NCBI GenBank assembly: GCA_024364735.1
Contig: JAGFNQ010000703.1
Span: 296,920-360,919 of the forward strand
Direction of reading: 5' to 3'
DNA: 64,000 nt
DNA from: Boesenbergia rotunda
Lineage: Eukaryota > Streptophyta > Magnoliopsida > Zingiberales > Zingiberaceae
A model generated the notes under the pieces. That model had not been told where the DNA came from, searched no databases, and saw only the letters and a program-made list of their open reading frames with translations. The translations under genes were made by a program, and so were the position numbers. Shown here one piece after another: positions 32,212-43,432 of this stretch (position 1 is its first letter; each line of letters starts with the position of its first letter).

Positions 32212-32660
32212 ATTTGTACAAGCATTCTATCAGCAAACAAGCCACAGGCCAAAGTACATACATTGGGCTGAAAGCCAACTGCTTCACTCACATCACTGAA
32301 GCTTAAGCCAACCGATAATATTCTAGTTTCTTCAACAAAAGACAAGACAAGGAAAGAGTGATAAGAGTCACTTTGTTTCATCCTCAAGGTCCACATACCA
32401 GTTACTCCAGGATAAATAGGTGCAGTCCTCAAAAGCTTTTCTACACATATACCACTTCGAACAGTTCTAAATGAACCTCCAGGATTCATTCCACAACAAG
32501 CAAACATTTGATCATGGTTCTCATCGTAAAAATTAGCAAGTGATATATCCAAAATTGGAGCTATATTTTGGATGGAACTTTTGTAGGATAATCTATCATG
32601 TTCTAGCTTAAGAACAAACCCATCTCCCATCTCCACTAGACCTGCAATTAATCCGAAACT
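32212..32660 (-). pseudogene. CPSF-A/DDB1-type protein gene fragment, inverted block
   Basis: On the minus strand the frame reads LVEMGDGFVLKLE, SSIQNIAPILDISL, DQMFACCGMNPGGS, SGICVEKLLRTAP and SFVEETRILSVGLSFSDV. In the family this follows directly after the segment encoded at 31844-32211. Here it is reversed, so about 450 bases have been inverted in place. The frame runs past the junction near 32212 into antisense of the forward block (ALQAMPF). The open frame suggests the copy is fairly recent. Confidence 0.68.
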
Positions 32661-33350
32661 TGTCCATAGGAGTGTTTATGTTGTGCAAGTGTTTGAACAG
32701 GTGGTCATGTTGTTAAAATGTTCGTTGTGGCGCTTGTACGTTGTGCAAGTGTTATATTGTGTGTAGATGATTCAAGCATAGTAATTTTGTCATGTAATAG
32801 TCGAAAGACAAATCAGCATTGCATGTTTGAGAGTGTTTATGTTTTAATTTGTGTAGTGTAGATTAAAGTTAGTTATTGATATATAGTGCAACCCATACAG
32901 TTTATTGTGCAGTGCTACAGTAGTTTTAATAGGTAGTCTGCCTATGATTTTGATACACATGGCTGTATGGATTGCATATATAACCAAATAACTTAGACTT
33001 TTCTCCTGGTCCTTGGGATTGTATTATAGAGTGGTTTATGACCTGGTTTACCTTCACGGATGCAGGGAAGTAACATTCACCATTCCTAGCATTGTGTATA
33101 TCATTGTCTTGCCATAAGTTTTCATTGTTACAGATCTGTGATAAGAAAGTAGTTTGCTGTCTTGGTGAGGTTTTACTAGGTTTGTTGTGATGGGCATGGG
33201 TTGATGGGAAATTGATTCTCGGAAGCATTGAGTTTGGTTAATCATATTTAGAATTAGAAGTTTAACCTAATTATGATGATTAGGTTAGGAAGTAACGCGT
33301 TGTTACTTAAAATTTACTCAAGTTGGTGGTATGATTAGGATTTATTTTAG
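32661..33350. other. Unassigned sequence between gene fragment and gypsy LTR
   Basis: No domain seen. T-rich with GTGTTGTGCAAGTGTT-like near-duplicates at about 32676 and 32738. Could be intron of the captured gene or gypsy internal sequence. Confidence 0.4.
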
Positions 33351-33784
33351 TTATGTGTAGATCAGCTGTGTCTAGCATATTAGTCTTCAGTTTACTAGCC
33401 TCAGCAGATGGTCGAAGCTACAAGTTATCGGACTCAGCAGACGGTGGGAGCTCCTTCACCTCAGACTATGCAGCTAGCAGCAATTCAGATGATTCAGCCA
33501 CTGCCTCTTCAGACGATGCCACCATCAGTTTCCAGAGATGGGCCGGGTTTACACGCTCACCAGAGAGAAGGCACAGCAGGTCGATGAATCGATTTTCCGA
33601 GATATTAAAGAGCTATAGGGTATCTACGTGTAGGTCACTGTTGATTTCTCTTGTTGTTGACCAGTACTCGTTCCAGTTTATGGTTTATGGTTGCGGACTA
33701 GTCTGGGTTGGTTTCATGGGTGACTAGTATTTGTTGTGTTCACTAACTAAATTTGGGGACCAAATTTTTATTAGTAGGGGAGAA
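33351..33784 (+). mobile_element. 3' internal end of a gypsy element with polypurine tract
   Basis: One frame gives a Gln/Met-rich stretch (PQQMVEATSYRTQQTVG, PQTMQLAAIQMIQPL), reminiscent of the Gln-rich N-terminal part of the gypsy gag at 62614, but it is short and broken. The end, TTGGGGACCAAATTTTTATT then AGTAGGGGAGAA, resembles the pol end and purine tract of Tekay/Del-type gypsy elements just before the LTR at 33785. Confidence 0.5.
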
Positions 33785-36459
33785 TATTAAATACCGGATT
33801 TTTAAGGGTTGAAATGTTTTTTTTTAAAAAGGGGCCTAGTTGAAATATTCCAAACTTGTAGGGTTTATTTGCAAAAATGCCAAAAACAAATATAAACCCT
33901 AAAGTGGCAGTTTCTTTCCCCCTCTCCCCGTGTTCTGTCCTCGACGCCGACCCACGCCGCACGAACGGTTTCTCCGGTGACGCCGGCGAACCTCTACCTC
34001 TTGTCTTTTTCCTCTTATTCTTCTACTCCTTCCTACTCGTCCGCGCACAACAAGTCGACGCGATCCCTCTTTGCCGCGAGCAATCCATCTTTGCCGCGAA
34101 CCCTAGTCGCGTAAGCTCCTCTTCACACGATTTCAGCCGGCGGCTTCACCATCTCGTGACACCTTTCGTTGTTCCTTGGTTTCTCGCGCGAGCCAGCCGA
34201 CACCGCAAGTTTTCCCTTATCCCTCGCACGAGCAAGTGATGTTACAGACCCCTCTCATCGCCGACAGCTTTGATCTCAGGTCAGGTTCTGAATTGTTGGT
34301 TTCTTATCTGTGCTAAATTGACAGGTTTAGGGTTTTCAAAGTTGATGAATATGAGGTATATGATTCTGACTTATGGTTGGATGATTCTGTGAAAGAGTTT
34401 TAGATAGGATTAGTTTGAGTTGGTGATGTTTTGCAGGGATTTGTGTTTTGGGTTTGTGTTGTGAGTTGCAGGAATTAGTAATGGGTTGTGTCAGCTGTGA
34501 AATTGATTTGGTATTGGTTCTGGGTGTTGAATCTGACATGGAGTTTCTGTTCTGCTCTGTTCTTGATCTGTCGTGAGTTTCCATTGAGCATGGTGCTATT
34601 TTGGGTTGAGTTTAGTTCTGTCTTACATTATTTAGAATTGGTAAAAGATGTGTATTGGATATGTGACGTAGTGGAGTAAGAAGGGATTCATTATTGTTTA
34701 GGTTTAAATAAATGGATGTTGTAATTAGGATTTAAACCTAATTAAGAAGGAACTCATTGTTGGTTATGAGTTGATTAAATAAGTGTTATAGTTAGGATTT
34801 ATTCTAACCGTGTTTGATTATTTATTTAGCTAATTTATTTAATTGTATAAATAGCTTAATTTTAATTATTTAACAGGACCTTGAGTTGGACTCGTTTCGG
34901 TTGATCATGGAAGGTCCTCGTTTACGAAATTCTTCAATAAAAGGTGGTTATTTCTCCTTTGTACTCAAGTAGTTTTCTTTACCTTAAAAGCATGGCTATA
35001 TTATGTCTGATAGGTTGTTTGACCTTGTTCTTTGTCGTTTGTTATTTAAACATCGCCGTTGAGACTTGTTCTTCGTTGATCTTCGAGTATTCCAAATTTG
35101 TATCCGTACAGTTCTCTATTGGTTTTCTATTCTATAAAGTGTCGTTTGTACGCGAGTACTTAGAAGTCCATTAAACACAATTAGGTTTATTTGACATTAG
35201 AAATATCCTACCTATTAGTGTAGGTGCATAATCGTTGGTTTGTGATTCCTGATTGGTTGTATTGATGCATCGTATACTCATTGGATTTTATTGCATCGTT
35301 GTTTCTCCGGTTGTTCGTGCATCGTATAGCATGCACCATACTTGCACGTTGCATACTAACGACTGTTGGGCTTATATTTGGTTAAGTCGTCGTTAGTCAT
35401 ATTGTTACTCGATTCACTCAACCACTTGTTGTCGTGGTAGTTATTAGAGTGCGAGCTTCTGTCCTATTATGCCAAACAGTGACACTCTCACTGTTATTTT
35501 AGAGGGATATTAGAGCCGTTGGTGGCTCACCCTCACCGTTGTTTTTTCGAGGGATATTGTAGCTGTGATAGCTCCCCCTAGGTATAGGGGTATGGAGTGT
35601 AGACTCCCCAGCATCCTGTCCACTCAACCACACCTTCTGTGGTATTTGTTGTTGGAGTGGTACAGTTGTCACAACCCTACCCACTCGGTCACACAGATGG
35701 GATGTGTTGACGACTTGACTGGTGTTAGGGGTGACACATGCCATTGCATCATGTGCATACGTATTTCTTTTATGCATTTGCTTGTGTTTGATGCACTTAT
35801 ATGAGCTATGGTTGTTGCACATGATTGACATGCATGTATATGTTGGATTTATTGTTGTTGCGTTGTTCTATACCTGCTTAGTCGTTATTCGGACTTTATA
35901 CCATGTCGATTTACATATGTTATGCATGATTAGGTTTCTATATTTCCTTATGGATTGTACCCTGTTGGATTCTCTACTTGGTTATCTTGTATTATGTCAT
36001 GCTTATTGTCTACTCATATACCCGCATAGTCCACCCGGACTCACCACCCCTGCTTCTCTTTTTCTTTCAGATAGCAGGTAGTTGTGTTTCTTGGAGCCAG
36101 GAGAGGATCCAGTTGCCAGTTCCCAGAGTTAGTTATTTTTTTCGTATTTGGTTTAGTTGTGTTGTTTTCAGTACTGGGTAAAGTTGTATTTTATTCGTTA
36201 TTGGATTTGGTAGTTATCAGAGACATTTGAGTTCTCTTTTGGATTGTAGTTTTATTTTATGTTTATGGTGGCTGAGCCACCCATTATCTTTTATTCTAGT
36301 ATAAACCGCGTGGTTGTGTTTACTTCTATATATGTGTTGCTAGCCGCATGTGGCTAAGCTTTTATGGTGAGATATATGTATTATTGCTCCATATTGTCCG
36401 TCTTACAAGGAAGATGCTGTCCGATTTTCGAAGAAGCATGTGCCTCTGGGGGCGTGACT
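33785..36459 (+). mobile_element. Ty3/gypsy LTR (Tekay/Del-like)
   Basis: About 2.7 kb, from TATTAAATACCGGATTTTTA to CTGGGGGCGTGACT; both ends are one base off TG...CA. The start resembles the LTR at 59563 (TGTTAGAATTTG...TTTTTAAGGG), and the end GGGGGCGTGAC recurs at 45780-45798 and, as GGGGCGTGACA, at 62404. A TATA-like TATAAATAG is at 34846. There is no coding frame. A partner LTR is not visible. Confidence 0.7.
34846..34854 (+). promoter_or_regulatory. Candidate TATA box of gypsy LTR
   Basis: TATAAATAG about 1.06 kb into the LTR; CATAAATAG occurs at a similar place in the LTR starting at 59563 (about 60788). Confidence 0.5.
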
Positions 36460-37720
36460 CGTATTGTAATCTAATCCAAGTTAGCACACTTTCAATCTTA
36501 GTCGTACCCTGACCCCCAACCACTATTCGGATCCACAATAATAGCCCACGTCTATCATGATCTTATACCTAAACCATAGATAAGGCCAACAACAATAGTG
36601 GAGAAAATCTAATTCAAAGTGATAGATAGCTTACCAAACCAAACAGATCAACTACAACCACCAACTCACGACAGGGTTTACTAACCCAGAAATTCCTACT
36701 CATTCCTAACAGGAATGGGATCCAAAACTTAAGCTGGAGTTAATGAGCTTATAACCAAAACCATGCTCTAATCAAACAACCAACCTCCCTCGTTGCAACA
36801 ACCCTTGATCAGGTTTCTCCCAGCTCACGACAACAAAAGAAATGCAACAGACTCCAACCCAAATTCAACACACGACAACTCAAGAAAACAAGAACAAACT
36901 CTAAGAATGGAAACAACATAACCTAATCCAAACGAATTTGATCAAAGGCAAACGAAGCCAAATTCTCAACACAACATTTGATCTAACACCAAACCGATCA
37001 AGAACCACAGGAATCGAAACAGCAATCCAAGAAGAAACCCTGATTCATCAAGATCTACACAAATTAAGTGAACTCACCGATTGAGATCACGCATATGAGA
37101 GAGGGATAGTCTCAGTCTTGATCCGATCGATTCACTTCCCTAATGATCGCTCCTGTCTCTGGCTTCCCTCTTGTCCGAAGTTAGGGCAAGTGTTGGCTCT
37201 CCTCTGGATCAACCATAAAGAAACTACGGATCACAGTAGAATGGGTTAATACCAACCGAGATCTACAACCAAAAGAGGACAGAACTTACCAAAGGAAGCA
37301 ATGTCGGCCACAATCCCATCCCAACTCCGAAGAATCCACACGCGCAGATCTACCGGCACCCCTCATCGTCCGACCCCCAATCGCAAGGGAAGAGAGGAGG
37401 AGAATCGTCGACGCCAATGGGAAGAAGCAACAGCAAAGAATCGAAGAAGAAGAGGAGGAAGGAGGAGAGGAGTCGCAGCTCTGCGTTCGCGATCTGCCGC
37501 AGGGAGAAATAAAGGAAAGTAATTAAAGAGCTGGCCTTTTGTGAATAACCCCTCAAAATTTAGCTATTCCCGCTTGAGCCCCTAAATTTAGGTAACTTTG
37601 CTCTTAAACCCTTCAATTTTCTTATTTTTGAAGTAGTCGGTCAACTACTCAGACGCGTTACGCGTGACTGAAAAATCAAAGTCAACGTTTGACTTAATCT
37701 TTTCTTATACCCCCAATTTC
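36460..37720 (-). mobile_element. Minus-strand gypsy LTR fragment
   Basis: Read on the minus strand, it begins with GGGGACGAAATTGGGGG, like the pol end/purine tract of Tekay/Del elements, followed by the same layout as the other gypsy LTRs here: a low-complexity start, a GC-rich CGCGATC/CGACGC zone near 37300-37500, then T-rich sequence. It is cut at about 36460 against the preceding LTR. The reading frame near 37301-37522 is low complexity and I do not consider it a gene. Confidence 0.5.
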
Positions 37721-37949
37721 GTCCCCGTAGATTCCCACCGCATACATGAAATTAGACAACATGAATTGCCTTTGATATTAATCATCCTGTAATGTAAGAA
37801 GTTTACATATTGTTTTACCAATGCTACAATAAGACAAAAATGAAGAAGTACAAGATCCAAAGAAGCTACAAAATTTCCTCTAAGAGGAAAAGAAATAAAC
37901 AAATAAATTCTGTATGCATATTCTTCTTCTGCTCCTCCTCCATCCTCTG
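37721..37949. other. 3' flank of the secreted-peptide gene
   Basis: AT-rich sequence containing the presumed 3' untranslated region of the minus-strand gene. I see no canonical AATAAA on the minus strand. Confidence 0.4.
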
Positions 37950-38219
37950 CTAGTGCTTGTCGCCGTCGATTCCCGGGTCCGGACCAGAGGGCGGCGTTGT
38001 CCCCCTCGGAAGAATGTTGAGAAGCAGCGGCTTGTAGTTGTCCACAAGAATCTGTTGGACGCCGCTTCTCAACGGCGCCGCTTGGCCCTCTCTCAGCAAA
38101 GCTATGTTGAAGCTCGGCTCACCGGACAGGAACACTCCTTTCAGAGGCCGAGAGGCAGTCAGCTGTGGAGGGACAAGGACGAGGAGGAGAAGGAAGCCAA
38201 AGAGTGAATTTTGCGGCAT
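37950..38219 (-). CDS. Small secreted peptide precursor, PIP/IDA/CLE-like
   Basis: 89 residues in one exon. The start is taken at MPQNSLFGF (38219) because residues 1-23 then form a clean signal peptide (FLLLLVLVPPQLTAS) and a TATA box lies about 70 bases upstream. The frame is open further upstream but that part crosses the promoter and looks non-coding. The variable middle has FLSGEPSFNIALLREG and VQQILVDNYKPLLLNILPRG, and the C-terminus PPSGPDPGIDGDKH ends with His. A signal peptide, a variable region and a C-terminal Pro/Gly/His motif around SGP is the plan of plant peptide hormones. SGP plus a terminal GxxH fits PIP best; LPRG before PPSGP recalls IDA; SGPDP recalls CLE. Family is not settled. 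If correct, the mature C-terminal peptide would act outside the cell on a leucine-rich-repeat receptor kinase. It is one of two intact host genes here. Confidence 0.68.
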   Translation of the reverse strand: MPQNSLFGFLLLLVLVPPQLTASRPLKGVFLSGEPSFNIALLREGQAAPLRSGVQQILVDNYKPLLLNILPRGTTPPSGPDPGIDGDKH

Positions 38220-38286
38220 GATTAGTTGATCAAGAGCACAGAAAGAAGGATTCTGATACGAAAGAGAGAGAGAGGAGGAGGAGGAG

Positions 38287-38294
38287 TTTATATA
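38287..38294 (-). promoter_or_regulatory. TATA box of the secreted-peptide gene
   Basis: TATATAAA on the minus strand, 68 bases upstream of the ATG at 38219; transcription start would lie roughly 30-40 bases from the start codon. Confidence 0.7.
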
Positions 38295-38330
38295 ATAAGG
38301 AGCAGGGGAAGGAATTGAACCAGAGCAAAG

Positions 38331-38539
38331 TTGACTTTGCACCATCTCATTCTTCCATAGGCGGCTTCTTGACTTTGACTGTTCTGCAATCTTGTAGAAC
38401 ACGAAATTTAACAGGAGGGAACTTAGCAGGGAAGTTTCAGAGCATGTAGCCCTTAATAAATGCCCAGGTTCATGCAGTGAGGTCAAAAACTGAGGCGAGG
38501 TGTTTGGTGGTGATTGTATATAATTGAACGGGAGGTCAA
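38331..38539. promoter_or_regulatory. Cluster of W-box cores upstream of peptide gene
   Basis: TTGACT at 38331, 38369 and 38375, and GGTCAA (TTGACC on the minus strand) at 38481 and 38534. TTGAC(C/T) is the WRKY-factor binding core. Five within 210 bases fit a defence- or stress-induced promoter, but the motif is short and some hits may be chance. Confidence 0.5.
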
Positions 38540-38790
38540 CGCCGTGCTGCAACGTGAACAAATTAAGGGAGAGTTCCTAGAAATTTATCCCTTTTTTTCT
38601 TCCTAAAGTCCAAGGCAGTTCGTCAATTTGCATTAGTTAACCTTTCAAAATATGGCCTCGTCTGCGATATTACGGGAATTCAGCTTGAATTTTAAGAAGA
38701 TTTATGTTTTTCTTTCTCTAAAATAGAAAACAAAAAAGATTATGTAATTGGCACAATATCTAACACTTGACCAAATGAATAAATAAATTT

Positions 38791-39129
38791 GGATGTGTCA
38801 GATGAATCTTTGGAGCACGATACTGCCGTCATTTCCGGCAATATAAAGCTACGTTTAAGGGAGACGCGCTAGTGGTCTTTTCCAAGGCCTTTGACTCGTG
38901 TGTATTGCTAAGACTTACGAATACGTGTACGACACAATCAAATTTGCTAAAAGGAAGAAAGAGTCAAAGTCTTCCGACAAAAAAAAAAGCTAGTAGTTAA
39001 ATTTGACTTTTGCTTAAACATTATATTGTCATCGTAAAATTCATAAACTTTATTATTTCGTCCTTAATAATTTAAAAATATAATCTATAAAATAAAAATA
39101 AAATTTCATCTTCACTGTACATTATTCAT
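38791..39129. repeat. 339-bp direct duplication, copy 1
   Basis: Non-coding sequence repeated at 42481-42818 with about 93-95% identity by eye. It ends ACATTATTCAT exactly where the gypsy LTR begins. Confidence 0.9.
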
Positions 39130-39308
39130 AAAATACGGGGAGGTTTCTGTAAAGTTCTAAACATGGGGGTGTAATTTGGATATTTTGAAATCTGAGAGTC
39201 TTTTTGCAAGAATAGTTTCCACTTAAACCGTCGCTCTCTCTCCATTCGGCAGATCGAGATCAGATCACGTTCCTCTTTCTTCTCTTCTCCTCCATCGTTT
39301 CTCCGATC

Positions 39309-39323
39309 TCCTCCTCCTCACGC
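39309..39323. repeat. SINE target duplication, left copy
   Basis: TCCTCCTCCTCACGC, repeated exactly at 39553-39567. Confidence 0.85.
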
Positions 39324-39552
39324 CATCAACTCCCACGGGCTAGATCGGATGGTAAGACGTCTAACCGTTTGTTTCGGGGTCACAGGTTCGAGGATCGCCA
39401 ATTGCGCACGGGGATAAAATCCTGATCTGCTGGCATTATTCCCTCAACCCCAGGCGGCTCACCACACCAGTGATAATCGTGGTTTGCCTCCCTCTGAAAA
39501 CCTATGGGGCCGGGACCAGGGGGCCGCTAAGGTGGCGGTTCCACCTTTTGCT
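39324..39552 (+). mobile_element. tRNA-derived SINE, plus strand
   Basis: About 229 bases between perfect 15-bp target duplications. The 5' part is tRNA-like: box A TAGATCGGATGG and box B GGTTCGAGGATCG. The remainder reads GGGCCGGGACCAGGGGG and CTAAGGTGGCGGTTCCACC, ending in TTTT. A second copy at 45495-45720 in inverse orientation shares both parts, confirming a dispersed family. SINEs are mobilised by LINE reverse transcriptase. Confidence 0.85.
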
Positions 39553-41957
39553 TCCTCCTCCTCACGCGATCGGCGTCGACGACCCTTCGAGTCTTCTTCC
39601 TTGATCGACGTCTGCGGTCCTGTGAGCCTCCTTCCTCGGGTGTCCCTCGTGTCGGAGAGTAATAGAGGTAAGGGTTTTCCTCTCAACCGCGTGAGTTTTG
39701 TGTGGAGATTGGTTCCCTGGTCGAGCTGAAGTATCAAGGAAATTCTTGGCACATATTTGGGGTTTTCCGGCTAAGGGGATTGAAGGGATCATCGAGGCTT
39801 TTGGCTGTGGCTTGGTACATCTCAGGTAAGCACGGATTCAGTTGGTAGTTGTTTTAGGGTTTCAATTTCAACTCTTGGAATCTATTCTTGGATTTGTTCT
39901 GTTCACATGCTATTGGATTTGAACTGGTGTTGAGATCGGTTTTCCTTTCGTTCGAAGTTAGATCAGTTTCGGAGTTGGGATTTTTTAGCTTCGATTTCTT
40001 CTAATCAGATTTTCTCTTGCGATCTTGATTATTGGTATTGAATTTGCTACGATTTTAGGCTTGATTTGCCAAGAGTTGTGATTAGATTAAGTTTTGGAAT
40101 TTGGCTCTGTTGGTTTCTGTTCTTGTGGTTTTTGGAGCAGCTACGAGCTGTTGGTTACAATTTAGATTAGCTCTGTAAGGGGCTGATTCTGCTCTGGTGT
40201 GTGAAACATAGCTCCGATTGTGAGGGCTCTACCGTGAGCTTGGGTTGTGACCTAGCTGTGAGGAATCCCTTTGAATTATTCTTGCTCGATTCTACTTGGA
40301 TCCATGGGTGTCCTCGAGCTAGGTTGGACAAGCTGAGGTTTGGGTGAGTTAGTCTTTGTATCTAAGATTTGAGGGCTACTGTGAGCTCAAATTTTGGAGG
40401 GCGATATGCTCTTGTTTGGATTTAATTTTTCTTTACATGGTTCATGGGTTGGATAGATGTATAATTAGGAATAGATGTATAATTAGGGATTGATCCCAAC
40501 TATATATAGCGTGTAACTTAGCTAAATTATTAAATGTATAGTTAGCTAAGTTGAGTTTTGATGTAGGGCATTGACATAGTTCACGCGCCGTGGATATTAT
40601 TTTGGATGAGGGATTCTCGTCGCACGGATTTCTTCATATCGAGGTGGATATCCTTGACTTATCTTTATAAGATATAGTCATCTTTTATGCATAGTTAAAT
40701 ATAGCTAACAGTAGAGATACCTGTTAGTTTCGTTTTTATACTATTTCTTTTGGTAGTTGTTATCTGTTTAATTTTACTACTTACTGTTCCATTTTTCTAC
40801 GTGTATTGGATTTATAGATGGTTTACCTTATACCCTGCACAAGGGTTTAGGCTATTGGTGCATACTGATTATCTGGACTACTGCATATCATGTATATGAC
40901 AGTAGAATTAGATAGTGGGTGATGCGTGGGATAGTGACATGCATCATCGTTGCACGTAGCATAGGTGGGTGACCTTTGACTCCGTGGAGGTTGAGATGGG
41001 TCGTCAGACTTGCTACTGGTGTAGAGACATACGTAGGCGACCTTTGACTCCCTGGAGATTGAGATGGATCATCAGACTTGCTAGATTACCTGTCGTGTAG
41101 TCCTAGTTCCACTCTTCGTTAGTGGATTATAGGTCACATTGCTGCGACAGGTCCCCTACTCTGTCCGGAGATAGATAGGGGTTGGGAGCGTTACTTTTCC
41201 CTAGGGCGAAGTACGTTCAGGTCCAATACCCTGCCTATTCGGTTTCGTGTGATACGCGACGGTGACCGTCTGGTGGAGGGAGGACCCGGTCAGAGCACTA
41301 CCCACTTGGTTTCGCATATATGCGATGATGGCCGATTGACGTCAGGGGTGACCCATGTTGCATTATGAGCATGCTATGCATCGCTGCATTTGGTTGTGTC
41401 TGCTGCACTTAGTTGTTGCATTTAGTTGACATGCATACTATTGGGTTTGGATCGACACAGGTATGTACTTCCTTTCGGTAGTTCAGTTCTACATTTTCTA
41501 TTATTGCATCTTTCTTTAGTTTGTATTAGATGGTGAATTGCTGCTAGTATATTTTTCTGTGCATATTAGTCTGTATTCGCTGAGTTCTTTGGAGTCACCC
41601 CGTTAGTCTTGTTTTTTCCCTTTCACGATGATCGACAGGAGCGCCCGGCAGTCTGTCCCAGTTTGCATGTCTCGAGACGATTTCGAGGTTTTCCTGTATT
41701 TGATGTTGGTACATGTTGGTATCTATTTTCGTTTATTCCATTATATTTCCGCTGTTGTATTTTTGATTTATCGTGTCGTTATGAATGCGGTATAGTTGTA
41801 CTTTTGTTTGTCATGATGCCTTTGTTTCTATTTGTTTTATCGTAAGTCATACCGGTACGTAACTTTTCTCGTTGTCATCGTTTTCTTTTCATTTCAGTGA
41901 CTTGTTCCAGCTCTATCGGCTGTGGTACAGGCGGGCTAAGAGAGTCGTAAAGCTTAA

Positions 41958-42411
41958 GGGGGTGTTTGGTAGGTGTATTTTTCATTTTCATTTTTATTTT
42001 CTGTAGAAAATGTGATTTTCTGAAAAACGTGTTTGGTTTGTATTTTCCAGCTTTGTTTTCCAAAAAAATATATAGCGTTTTCTGAAAAACTAGAGAATGA
42101 AATAAAGTCATTTTCCAGAAAATAAAAAAATATGATTTTCTGGAAAATGAAAATAGAAAATGGAGCACACTGATGCGTTTGGTTTGTATTTTTCAGTCTG
42201 TTTTTTATTTTCATTTTTTGTAAAAAATACGGTTTTCTAGAAAATATGTTTGGTTTGTATTTTCCAGCTTTATTTTCCAGAAAAAATATAATGTTTTTTA
42301 GAAAAAATTAGAGAATGAAATAAAGTCATTTTTTAGAAAATAAAAAAAAATATAATTTTTTAAAAAATAAAAATGAAAAATGGAACAAATCAAACGCTTC
42401 TTAAATACCCC
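41958..42411. mobile_element. PIF/Harbinger-like MITE, tandem dimer
   Basis: Flanked by TTAA on both sides (41954-41957, 42412-42415), with ends GGGGGTGTTTGGT and, reverse complemented, GGGGTATTTAAGAAGCGTTT. TWA target sites and GTTTGG-type ends fit Tourist/PIF-Harbinger MITEs. The body is two similar halves (41958 to about 42168 and about 42169 to 42411), each with TTTTCATTTTC...GTATTTTCCAGCTTT...AGAAAATAAAAAA. Confidence 0.7.
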
Positions 42412-42480
42412 TTAAAATTTTGAATTATCCATTAAATAAAGGAAGAAATAGTCCAGTTAATGTCGGACTAATGACTCCTC

Positions 42481-42818
42481 GATGCATGACAGATGAATCT
42501 TTCGAGCCCGATATTGCTGTCATTTCCATCAATATAAAGCTACGTTAAAGGGAGACGCGCTAGTTGTCTTTTCCAAGGCCTTTGACCCGTGTGTATTGCT
42601 AAGACTTACGAATACGTGTACGACACAATCAAATTTGCCAAAAGGAAGAAAGAGTCAAAGTCTTCCGACAAAAAAAACATAGTAGTTAAATTTGACTTTT
42701 GCTTAAACATTATATTGTCATCGTAAAATTCATAAACTTTATTATTTCGTCCTTAATAATTTAAAAATATAATCTATAAACTAAAAATAAAATTTCATCT
42801 TCACTATACATTATTCAT
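42481..42818. repeat. 339-bp direct duplication, copy 2
   Basis: Second copy of 38791-39129, in the same orientation. Both include TTTCCAAGGCCTTTGAC and CGTGTACGACACAATCAAAT. Confidence 0.9.
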
Positions 42819-43012
42819 CCATACGCATACTACTAAAAGGTACAATTAAAATTATATTTTTATTCTATATTTATCTATTAAATTATTTAATATACTTTGT
42901 AATTTTTTTACTCTAATTGCAACATACTAACCGAAAAGAATAAACCTCTATATAATAAAATCTTTCTTAATCTCTTATTAAATAAAAAGAATAAATCTCT
43001 AGAGAAACTTAA

Positions 43013-43219
43013 GGGCATTTGTAGACATATTTTTCATTTTCATTTTATGTAGAAAATATGATTTTCTAAAAAATATGTTTAGTTTACATTTTCCAACTTT
43101 ATTTTTCAAAAAAAGATATAATATTTTTTAAAAAATTAGAGAAGGAAAAAAATATTTTCCAGAAAATAAAAAAAATATAATTAAAAAAAAATAGAAAATA
43201 AAATAAATCAAACGTCCCC
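43013..43219. mobile_element. PIF/Harbinger-like MITE, single unit
   Basis: A monomeric relative of 41958-42411: left end GGGCATTTG, right end complement GGGGACGTTTGATTT, flanked by TTA on both sides. The interior matches one half of the dimer. It lies about 210 bases beyond the stop codon of the saposin gene. Confidence 0.65.
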
Positions 43220-43432
43220 TTATTCATCAGAAGCCAAACGATTCATACAGCCTTTTAATTGATGTTCACATAATATGGTCTTGGCACACGAGAACAGGAT
43301 CTCGCAGTCGATAATACAAATAGTTAATCAGGCAACAAACATAGCAACGTAGATAGGCAAGCCTCCGAACTTTACATAAGTTCTATAATACAAGTTGTAC
43401 AACTTTCAATTATTTTTGCTGCATTGGTCATG

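Larger units (their letters stand above)
39130..41957 (+). mobile_element. Ty3/gypsy LTR, 3' end missing, carrying a SINE
   Basis: Related to the LTR at 59563-62404: both have GAGYGCCCGGCAG.CTGTCCC, a GGTACATGTTGGTA block, GTCRTACCGGTACG and TTCCAGC.CTAT.GGCTG in the same order. The 3' 60 or so bases up to GGGGCGTGACA are absent; the sequence passes into a MITE at 41958. A TATA-like TATATATAGC is near 40500. No internal region is attached. Confidence 0.72.

Noticed and set aside
37301..37556. Arg-rich small frames on both strands
   Set aside because: Low-complexity GAAGAA/GAGGAG sequence inside a gypsy LTR fragment; no domain, no promoter context.
37950..38561. 203-residue protein using the far upstream start
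   Set aside because: The upstream part crosses a TATA box and has no signal or domain; the internal ATG at 38219 gives a clean signal peptide.
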